The translations under genes and the position numbers were made by a program. A stretch of 64,000 bases of DNA, from positions 1 through 64,000 of the forward strand of contig CANMLX010000024.1 of assembly GCA_947498845.1 (NCBI GenBank), written 5' to 3'. Positions 57,542 to 64,000 of the stretch are shown piece after piece. Under the pieces are notes generated by a model, which had not been told where the DNA came from, made no database searches, and worked only from the letters and a program-made list of their open reading frames with translations. The DNA is from an uncultured Flavobacteriaceae bacterium. Its GTDB lineage: Bacteria > Bacteroidota > Bacteroidia > Flavobacteriales > Flavobacteriaceae. Numbering within the stretch: position 1 is the first letter of the stretch; the number at the start of each line of letters is the position of its first letter.

Positions 57542-60067
57542 TTAGTCATCTAATTTAGGGGCTTGTTGTATATTGCTTTTTCCCAAAGAAAGCATATTAG
57601 CAAATAACCTATAAGCGCCAGAAACACCAGCTGGGAATTCTCTAAAAAAACTTAATCCTGTATAGATATAGTGACCTTTACCATGCTTAGCAATGAGTAA
57701 GCTTCCATTTTTAGGTGTTTCGTTTTTGTCATTCATAGATAAAATAGGCGTAAATGCTTTATCCCATTTGTTTGGGAAGTATAAACCTCGTTCTTGTGTC
57801 CACCCTTTAAAATCGTTTTGCGTTATTTTATTAGGTGTATTTAGTACTTCATGTTCAGGATTTAAAAAACGCACTTCGGCATTTTCATCGGTAACGCGAT
57901 CACGAGAAAGGCTTAAGGAATAAGGAGCAATATCTTTAATTTTTAGCCGATGGCTTGTGTTATATTGAACAACCATATTGCCTCCGTTAGCAACAAAATC
58001 AAATAATTGCTGTTGTTTAAATTGTAGATCTTCTAAGGTGTTATAGGCTCTAATCCCGATAACTATGGCATCTAAGTGGTTTAAAACGTTAGCATTAATA
58101 TCGTTAGGTTTTAAAATACGAACGTTATATCCTATTTGTTGTAAGCTTTCGGGCACAACATCTCCAGCACCTTGAATATACCCTATGTTTTCACCTCGTT
58201 TTTTAATATCTAATCGTACTATTTTACTTTTGCTGGGAAGTAGTACGGTTTGAAAAGGAATATGATTATAGTTAATAGCAATAAGCTCTTTAGTATGCTT
58301 TTTTCCATTGATATCTATAACAGATGTTATATAACCTTCACTTTGGTTTTTAGGAGGTAAAATAGTAAACGTCACAGTTTGTTCTTCTCCTTTTTGATCG
58401 ATGGAAACTTTTTGTTTTTCTGGGTATACACTCCAATCTTCAGGATGTTTAATAGTAATGTAGCCTTCTAAATTGTTTCGTTCTGCTTTTACTATAATCG
58501 TGATATCTTTTTGTTTGTCGTTTTCAAAAATAATGACCTTTTCAGTAATTTTTGCTGAAACTTCAGGAACCACTTCAAAAGGACTATATAGTTCTCCTTT
58601 GTCTGGTTTAGAAAAACGTTGTATCACGTTTTTAGTTATTGTTATTGGAATATTATCAAATAAAAGATTGAAGTTTACTTTGTAAATCCGAGGTGTTTCA
58701 GGTAGTCCTATTTTTTTTATGTCGTCTACGCGATACATGCCTAGTGACCCACTTTTATTAAGCCAATACGGTGTTGTTGGTTTTACATTAGAGGCTACAT
58801 TAAAAGATTCCTTAAAGGTATATTTTGTATTATTATCTAGAGTAATGTTTTTTGAAATATTTAATTCATTATTATTATCAATACTTTGTAAGGTAATAGG
58901 GAATGTACTTCTATTAAGTACTTCAAGATTTAAATCAACGATTTCATTTTGTGTCGCCCAATTTGTTGCTGCCGATGCTTCCAGATATAAACCAGCACAC
59001 ATTTGAAGGATGTTTTTTAGCTCTTTTGTTTTTTGAGTTTTCCAATGTTCATTATCTATACGTTGTAATAATTTATAAGCTTTTAATAATTGGGGAATAT
59101 GCTGTGAGGGATTATTAAAATTGAAGTTTTTTTCAACATTGTATAAGAGGTCTCCAATGTTTTGTCCTCCTTCTATACGATTCCAGGACGTGTCAATACC
59201 AGAGAAGATCGTTTCGTTTGAAGGAATAGGCGCACCTTTTATAAGTTCTATGTACTCCTTTTGCGAACCTCTTTGTAGTAAACTACCAAAACCTTGGCAT
59301 AAATGTTGGCTTCTCGATAAGGCAGCTAATTCGTTGTTAGATAAACCTTTTAAAGGATAGTACGTGCCAATATCAAAATGAATCATATTACTTTTATCTG
59401 CTTTATCAAAGTTTTCTCTACTACCAAAAAACCACCAATTGGTATTAAAAAAGATGCGCTTTGGTTGCCAGGTACTTGTTACTTTAAAATGTTCTGGATA
59501 GGCAGACCTTTTATTAGATAAATCGAAAGCTTCCACGCTTAACATAGCTGAGGTTGTATGATGTCCATGAGTGGTTCCTGGTGTTCTGTGGTCAAACCTA
59601 TTAATAATAACATCGGGTTTAAATTTTCTTATAGCTAACACAACATCACTTAGCACGTTGTCTTTATCCCAAATATTTAAAGTTTCTTCTGGATGTTTTG
59701 AGTATCCAAAATCGTTGGCTCTGGAAAATAATTGTTCTCCACCATCAATGCTTCGAGCCGCTAATAGCTCTTGGGTGCGTATAACTCCAAGAAGCTCTCT
59801 TATTTCTGGGCCAATAAGGTTTTGGCCACCATCGCCTCTTGTTAAAGATAGGTAAGCTGTTCTTGCTTTTACGTGATTGGCCATATAGGCGATTAAACGT
59901 GTGTTTTCATCATCTGGATGTGCTGCAACATAGAGTACAGATCCCAAAAAGTTTAATTTTTGAATAGCTTCATAAACTTCCGAGGATGATGGTGTTTTTG
60001 GTTTTTGAGCAGGAATAATTAATAACCCCCAAACTGTTATTAATGAGAATAGTAATGGTTTCTTCAT
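57542..60067 (-). CDS. PIG-L/LmbE-family deacetylase, multidomain, secreted
   Basis: The 841-residue product has a signal peptide (1-20). A PIG-L deacetylase domain (about 40-260) follows with the zinc motif AHPDDENTRLIAY and the later HGHHTTSAML. A long beta-rich middle (about 350-650) comes next, and then a C-terminal class I glutaminase-like Rossmann region (about 655-800, YIQGAGDVVPESLQQIGYNVRILKP, VIGIRAYN). The enzyme likely removes N-acetyl groups from a sugar derivative in the periplasm. Downstream genes for a membrane peptide, symporter and oxidoreductase follow closely. Confidence 0.87.
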   Translation of the reverse strand: MKKPLLFSLITVWGLLIIPAQKPKTPSSSEVYEAIQKLNFLGSVLYVAAHPDDENTRLIAYMANHVKARTAYLSLTRGDGGQNLIGPEIRELLGVIRTQELLAARSIDGGEQLFSRANDFGYSKHPEETLNIWDKDNVLSDVVLAIRKFKPDVIINRFDHRTPGTTHGHHTTSAMLSVEAFDLSNKRSAYPEHFKVTSTWQPKRIFFNTNWWFFGSRENFDKADKSNMIHFDIGTYYPLKGLSNNELAALSRSQHLCQGFGSLLQRGSQKEYIELIKGAPIPSNETIFSGIDTSWNRIEGGQNIGDLLYNVEKNFNFNNPSQHIPQLLKAYKLLQRIDNEHWKTQKTKELKNILQMCAGLYLEASAATNWATQNEIVDLNLEVLNRSTFPITLQSIDNNNELNISKNITLDNNTKYTFKESFNVASNVKPTTPYWLNKSGSLGMYRVDDIKKIGLPETPRIYKVNFNLLFDNIPITITKNVIQRFSKPDKGELYSPFEVVPEVSAKITEKVIIFENDKQKDITIIVKAERNNLEGYITIKHPEDWSVYPEKQKVSIDQKGEEQTVTFTILPPKNQSEGYITSVIDINGKKHTKELIAINYNHIPFQTVLLPSKSKIVRLDIKKRGENIGYIQGAGDVVPESLQQIGYNVRILKPNDINANVLNHLDAIVIGIRAYNTLEDLQFKQQQLFDFVANGGNMVVQYNTSHRLKIKDIAPYSLSLSRDRVTDENAEVRFLNPEHEVLNTPNKITQNDFKGWTQERGLYFPNKWDKAFTPILSMNDKNETPKNGSLLIAKHGKGHYIYTGLSFFREFPAGVSGAYRLFANMLSLGKSNIQQAPKLDD

Positions 60068-60090
60068 GGTTTTTAGTAAGCTAAATACAC

Positions 60091-60098
60091 CAAAGATA
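60091..60098 (-). promoter_or_regulatory. -7 box of the deacetylase operon
   Basis: TATCTTTG on the minus strand (complement of 60091-60098) fits TAnnTTTG and lies 23 bases before the deacetylase ATG. No TTG was found at the expected -33 distance. Confidence 0.45.
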
Positions 60099-60189
60099 AC
60101 AAGATATCTATCGATTAAATAGGTTTTAAAGTTTCTTTAACTTTCAAGTTACAATAGTTATGCTTAAACAGAAAACAAGTAGAAACTTA

Positions 60190-60741
60190 CTATTCGATAA
60201 TAACATCTTTTTCTACTAATGTTACCGCTTTTTGTAATAAAAAATTGTTGGGATAGGTTATTAAATCCCCATTGTCTAACCTAAGATGTAAGTGAAATGC
60301 CTTTATATCTTCAATAACAGCTTTTATAGGGAAATCTTTATCATGGATTTCTATCTTATCGCCTACTTTATAGGGAAAAGAAAAGAATAAAATAACACCA
60401 GCTGTAACGTTACTTAAAATAGACCAAACAGCAAAAAGAGCAATGCCCAGTATCGCAAATACAGATGAAAAAATAACGGCTAACTCTTCAAATTGAGCTC
60501 CAAAAACATAACTTTCAAAGAGAATTACTATTATTAATAGAGATACGTTTATATACTTGCAAATTAAGTTAGTTCGTGCTTTTACAATACCATTTTTTTT
60601 ACCTTTTCTTTTGATAATGATATTGGAGACAATACCAATTATTAACAGGCAACTCAAAATGATTGCAGATGTTTTAAGTTCGCTTGCGTGTGTATGGAAA
60701 AAGTTAAAGGACATAGTTAATAACGATTTTAAAATCGCCAT
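60190..60741 (-). CDS. Small MscS-family mechanosensitive channel
   Basis: The 183-residue protein has three membrane helices (about 22-44, 62-80, 86-120). The third carries the MscS pore-type sequence SSVFAILGIALFAVWSILSNVTAGVILFFSFPYKVGDKIEI. A short beta domain (about 128-175) follows with LDNGDLITYPNNFLLQKAV. It lacks the long C-terminal cage of E. coli MscS. It is monocistronic and divergent from the next gene. It should release solutes during osmotic down-shock. Confidence 0.87.
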   Translation of the reverse strand: MAILKSLLTMSFNFFHTHASELKTSAIILSCLLIIGIVSNIIIKRKGKKNGIVKARTNLICKYINVSLLIIVILFESYVFGAQFEELAVIFSSVFAILGIALFAVWSILSNVTAGVILFFSFPYKVGDKIEIHDKDFPIKAVIEDIKAFHLHLRLDNGDLITYPNNFLLQKAVTLVEKDVIIE

Positions 60742-60842
60742 TAAAGTAACAAATATTTACTGAATATGTTTAAAGGTTAAAATTTCTTTAGACATATGTA
60801 ACAATTAATGTATGGCTTGTACATATAGTGTATATATATTAT

Positions 60843-62273
60843 ATGAAATTAAGAAGATATTTTTATGATTCCAGAATAGACTTTAAAAAAGTTTCTAAAT
60901 TATGGGTTATACTATCTATTGTAATGGGGCTTGCTTCTGCATTAACTATTTATAGCTTTTTTTATGTAATAAGTGAAGTCTTTAGACTATTGTCTTTAAG
61001 TTATGATGAATTACCCAGTATTCTGAGTGTTTCAGATAGAAATTTTTACAATTTGTTTTTCGCTGGATTATCTGTTGTTTTAGGGAATTCTGTAGCAATA
61101 TTATTTGTTTTCAGTAGGACAGTTAATGGATTGTCAAGATTAAACCCAAAAAGAAAAAGGATACTTAATGATCAAATTTTTTTAAATTTTAATTTCACGT
61201 ACTGGTTTGCAAAAATAGGATTGGTATTTGGTATATTTTCAATGTGTTGTCTTGATTTTACATTTTTACCATATTTTAAACCTTTTTCATTTTTATTACT
61301 AACTGTTTTGTATTTAGAATCATGTAAAACATTAGTTGCATTAATTAAAAAGAACAGATTTAAACTGCAATTTTTCCATTTTTCAATGATATTAATATTA
61401 ACCTTGTTATTAAGTAGATTGGATGTTGTTAATTACGAGGTCATTGATAAGAGCTTACTTAAAAATAACCCCTTAATAGATTTGCCTAATTCAAACTTTT
61501 ATGAAGATGAGATGTTAAATTGGAGAAATAGAGTTGTTCACTATAAAGTCAAAATAGATGAAAAAAAAGAAATAGAAATTTTTACTCGAGATAGACGTAA
61601 ACTTAGGTTAAGAGATCTTTCTAAAGAACTATTAAATGAAAGAGCAGCTCTAAGAGAAGAAATGATATGGTCTCTTAAAGTAAGAATATCTGCAGATAGG
61701 GATATTGATTTGAAGTATATAAAATTAATTGAAGCCGAATTGTTAACTATACATCAAAGAAATATTATTTATGATGTTTATAATGAAGATTTATTATCCC
61801 AAAGATTTGAAAACAGAAGTGTAAATCATAAAATCACACCCTATGTTTTAAATTTAAAACGATCTAAATCAACTGAGGTTATTCCATCTCCGCCACCTCC
61901 GCCAATGCTTTTCGTTGAAAACAGACAATTCAAGGATACTTTAAACATAACTTTTAATAAAGAAATTAAATTTAATGGAGAGAAAATAGAACATAAGCTT
62001 CTTACTAATGCATTTAAAAAATATATTGATAAAGATGTTTTGATAGTATACACTTATTCTAAAAATACAAATTATCAAGAGTATATTACTGTTTTATCGT
62101 CTCATTATGCTGCCATAAATGCGTTGAAAAAACAAAAGCAAACAGTTTTTAAAAATTATGAACGTGGTAATGATTCTTTATATAGAAAGGAGCAGTTTGA
62201 GTTAAGAAAAATGTATCCTTTTGTAATGAAAGAAAAGCAACATAATTATTTACAACTATCAAATAGTTTTTAA
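60843..62273 (+). CDS. Membrane protein with ExbD-like periplasmic region
   Basis: The ATG at 60843 is chosen over an upstream GTG. The 476-residue protein has about five membrane spans within residues 20-195. A soluble region (about 200-330) follows whose strand pattern (VVHYKVKIDEKKEIEIFTRDRRKLRLRDLSKELL, then WSLKVRISADRDIDLKYIKLIEAEL) resembles ExbD/TolR domains of energy-coupling complexes. Further on is a PSPPPPPM linker and a C-terminal segment. If correct, it would be a fusion of membrane helices and ExbD in one protein. The similarity is weak and I rate it tentative. The DUF3857 gene follows 92 bp downstream. Confidence 0.5.
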   Translation: MKLRRYFYDSRIDFKKVSKLWVILSIVMGLASALTIYSFFYVISEVFRLLSLSYDELPSILSVSDRNFYNLFFAGLSVVLGNSVAILFVFSRTVNGLSRLNPKRKRILNDQIFLNFNFTYWFAKIGLVFGIFSMCCLDFTFLPYFKPFSFLLLTVLYLESCKTLVALIKKNRFKLQFFHFSMILILTLLLSRLDVVNYEVIDKSLLKNNPLIDLPNSNFYEDEMLNWRNRVVHYKVKIDEKKEIEIFTRDRRKLRLRDLSKELLNERAALREEMIWSLKVRISADRDIDLKYIKLIEAELLTIHQRNIIYDVYNEDLLSQRFENRSVNHKITPYVLNLKRSKSTEVIPSPPPPPMLFVENRQFKDTLNITFNKEIKFNGEKIEHKLLTNAFKKYIDKDVLIVYTYSKNTNYQEYITVLSSHYAAINALKKQKQTVFKNYERGNDSLYRKEQFELRKMYPFVMKEKQHNYLQLSNSF

Positions 62274-62365
62274 AAAAGAATATTTCACGGAAATATTAAA
62301 TTTATATATTTATGCGCTCTCACAAATGTAATCTACAAAAACAATAAAAAAATTTTATTATAAGA

Positions 62366-64000
62366 ATGCCTATTAAAAGATATTACCTATTTTTTTTAAT
62401 CTTACTACCATTTAGTCTTTATAGTCAAGATGAACCCAACTTATCAATAGCAACTATTCCAGATAGTTTAAAAATCAACGCGAATCTTATTTATAGATTG
62501 AAATCAAGAACGGTTACTATTGAAGAAATCGATAAATTGATTTGGACAGATGAAACTATTGTGACATTTTATAATAAAGAAGGAGAAGAGGATTTTAGCA
62601 GATGTTATGGTTTTCAAGAAAATGTATCCAAAGTTAAAAAATTTGAGGTAGAAGTTTTTGATAAAGAAGGCGAAAAAGTTAAAAGGTTAAAAGGAACAGA
62701 TTTTTATAATTATAGCGGATATCAAGGGAAAATGTACGTAGCAGATGATTATAAAAATAAATGTTTTCATTACCAATCACCAACATATCCATATACTTTA
62801 AAAATACATACTATTTACGAATCATCAACCACAGCTTGGATTCCTAATTTTTATTTTATAGGTAGATTTAATGCATCGGTGGAGAAGTCTGTATACAATG
62901 TAATTGATAACACTAATGGAGGAATGAGGGTTTTAAAGTTAAATACAGAGAAGTTTAACATAGAAGAAAACAGTAATAGTCCAAATAAAATATCTTGGAG
63001 TTTAGAAAATGTAAAAGCTATAAAATACTATGATTGGGCAGTCAATACTAGTTATGTTTTTCCTTTAATTAAAGTTTCGTTAAATAACTTTCAGCTTGTA
63101 GATGTTATCGGGAAAAATATTTCTACATGGGAGAAAATGGGAGAATGGCAGTATGAAAATTTATTAAAAGGAAGAAATAATATTCCTGAAAAAACATTAA
63201 ATACCATAGCTAAATTGGTAGAGAATTGCAGTACTGATAGAGAAAAAGCTGAAAAAATTTACGAATTTGTGCAAAATAAAGTTAGATATATTAGTATACA
63301 ATTAGGAATAGGAGGTTGGCAGCCAATGCTTGCCTCTGAAGTGGACAAATTAAGTTATGGTGATTGTAAAGCATTGACAAATTATACCAAAACCCTTTTA
63401 GAATCTCAGGGAATAGAATCAAAATATTGTATAGTTTATGGAAGTAGAAATTTAACTAGCATTCCTGAAAATTTCCCTTCTATTTCTGGAAATCATGCTT
63501 TTTTGTATTTGCCAAAGGAAGATGAATGGTTAGAGTGCACAAGCCAAACAGTTCCTTTTGGTTATATAGCTGGTTTTACAGACGATAGAGATGTTCTTGT
63601 AGTTTCTAAAGATGGAGGCGAAATTAAGCATACTAAAGTTTATGGGGTGGAGGATAATGTAGAAAGAACAGAAATTGATTTAAGTTTTTCTAAAGAGAAT
63701 ACATTAAAAGGTAAAATAGTTAAAACGTCTCATGGAGTATTTTTTTCAGATTTAAAATCATTTGAGTCTGTTTCAAAGAAAAAAGACTTTCTTGAAAATA
63801 AATTAAGTCATATTAACAACTTGTATGTATCTAATATTTTTGTAGATAAAGAAAAGTCTAGACAAGGAGTTATGGGAGTGAGTTTTGATTTTTTAATTAA
63901 TGATTATGCCAAGAAAGCAATAGGGGAGTTTATATTAAAACCTAATATTTTTGATAAGATAGATAAAATAAATTACGATAATGATAGAGCGTTGGGGATA
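62366..64000 (+). CDS. DUF3857/transglutaminase-like protein, 3' end cut by window
   Basis: The frame is open from the ATG at 62366 to the window end, 545 codons without a stop, so the gene is partial. The product has a signal peptide (1-21, ending LYSQ), a DUF3857 beta domain (about 50-230) and a transglutaminase core with Cys in YGDCKALTNYTKTLLE (about 338-353), His in GNHAFLYLP and Asp in PKEDEWLECTSQ: the Cys-His-Asp triad is visible. Such proteins are exported in Bacteroidota and of unknown substrate. It starts 92 bp after the ExbD-like gene. Confidence 0.88.
   Translation, partial: MPIKRYYLFFLILLPFSLYSQDEPNLSIATIPDSLKINANLIYRLKSRTVTIEEIDKLIWTDETIVTFYNKEGEEDFSRCYGFQENVSKVKKFEVEVFDKEGEKVKRLKGTDFYNYSGYQGKMYVADDYKNKCFHYQSPTYPYTLKIHTIYESSTTAWIPNFYFIGRFNASVEKSVYNVIDNTNGGMRVLKLNTEKFNIEENSNSPNKISWSLENVKAIKYYDWAVNTSYVFPLIKVSLNNFQLVDVIGKNISTWEKMGEWQYENLLKGRNNIPEKTLNTIAKLVENCSTDREKAEKIYEFVQNKVRYISIQLGIGGWQPMLASEVDKLSYGDCKALTNYTKTLLESQGIESKYCIVYGSRNLTSIPENFPSISGNHAFLYLPKEDEWLECTSQTVPFGYIAGFTDDRDVLVVSKDGGEIKHTKVYGVEDNVERTEIDLSFSKENTLKGKIVKTSHGVFFSDLKSFESVSKKKDFLENKLSHINNLYVSNIFVDKEKSRQGVMGVSFDFLINDYAKKAIGEFILKPNIFDKIDKINYDNDRALGI

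Noticed and set aside
1-64000. CRISPR array
   Set aside because: No series of regularly spaced direct repeats was seen; the repeats found are dispersed and palindromic.

Overview
The window is AT-rich DNA from a member of the Bacteroidota, almost certainly a (probably marine) Flavobacteriaceae. The evidence is flavobacterial-type promoters (TAnnTTTG -7 boxes, in three cases with a TTG element 19-23 nt upstream), gldB/gldC and a type IX secretion sorting tail, a zeaxanthin operon, paired AcnB and AcnA aconitases, DUF2141, 2TM-domain and DUF3857 proteins, and a DnaG without zinc ligands. I cannot name the genus from sequence alone.

Layout. 1-6.1 kb: a DUF2141/TPR pair, then a LytS-type kinase with a C-terminal 2TM module, three more 2TM proteins and a LytTR regulator, then a double-OmpA protein. 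6.1-13.9 kb: a repeat element, a lipoprotein, dnaG (TTG start), a NarL-type regulator with a defective receiver, nadE, gldB-gldC and a LETM1-like protein. 14.0-19.4 kb: one tight operon of three SurA/parvulin-type envelope chaperones, a MoxR ATPase and a small GldL-like membrane protein. 19.6-28.2 kb: acnB and acnA on the plus strand, separated by a single large minus-strand gene for a reverse transcriptase fused to a nitrilase-fold domain. This is a DRT/UG-type predicted anti-phage gene and the strongest accessory element here. 28.3-32.1 kb: a T9SS cargo protein, mazG and a thioredoxin-like protein. 32.2-37.2 kb: the carotenoid operon crtI-crtB-crtZ-crtY behind a CarH/LitR-like MerR-B12 light regulator. 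37.3-40.2 kb: tRNA-Leu, tRNA-Lys, aroK, a phosphoribosyltransferase, an S4 protein and an FKBP lipoprotein.

40.8-54.3 kb looks like a functional unit for nitrogen oxides and respiration. It holds an FNR-like regulator with a four-cysteine set, a single-domain globin, a monoheme lipoprotein, a di-heme membrane cytochrome b, a flavin/2Fe-2S reductase and a pentaheme cytochrome c, then a nitrate-type ABC transporter and an outer-membrane porin. A near-identical 16-bp palindrome (TAAGTATTAATACTTA or variant) precedes the regulator, the globin and the transporter, just downstream of their -7 boxes. This suggests one autoregulated regulon. Two minus-strand genes of unrelated character (a ConA-like secreted protein and a membrane-spanning regulator) sit between the two halves.

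54.6-60.1 kb (minus) is a probable catabolic operon: PIG-L deacetylase, an unlisted 36-residue membrane peptide, an SSS symporter and a Gfo/Idh/MocA oxidoreductase. The right end has an MscS channel, a membrane protein with an ExbD-like region, and a DUF3857/transglutaminase protein cut by the window end. Three ~162-bp inverted-repeat elements with ATACC...GGTAT ends lie in intergenic gaps. All functions are inferred by reading motifs; no database search was run.
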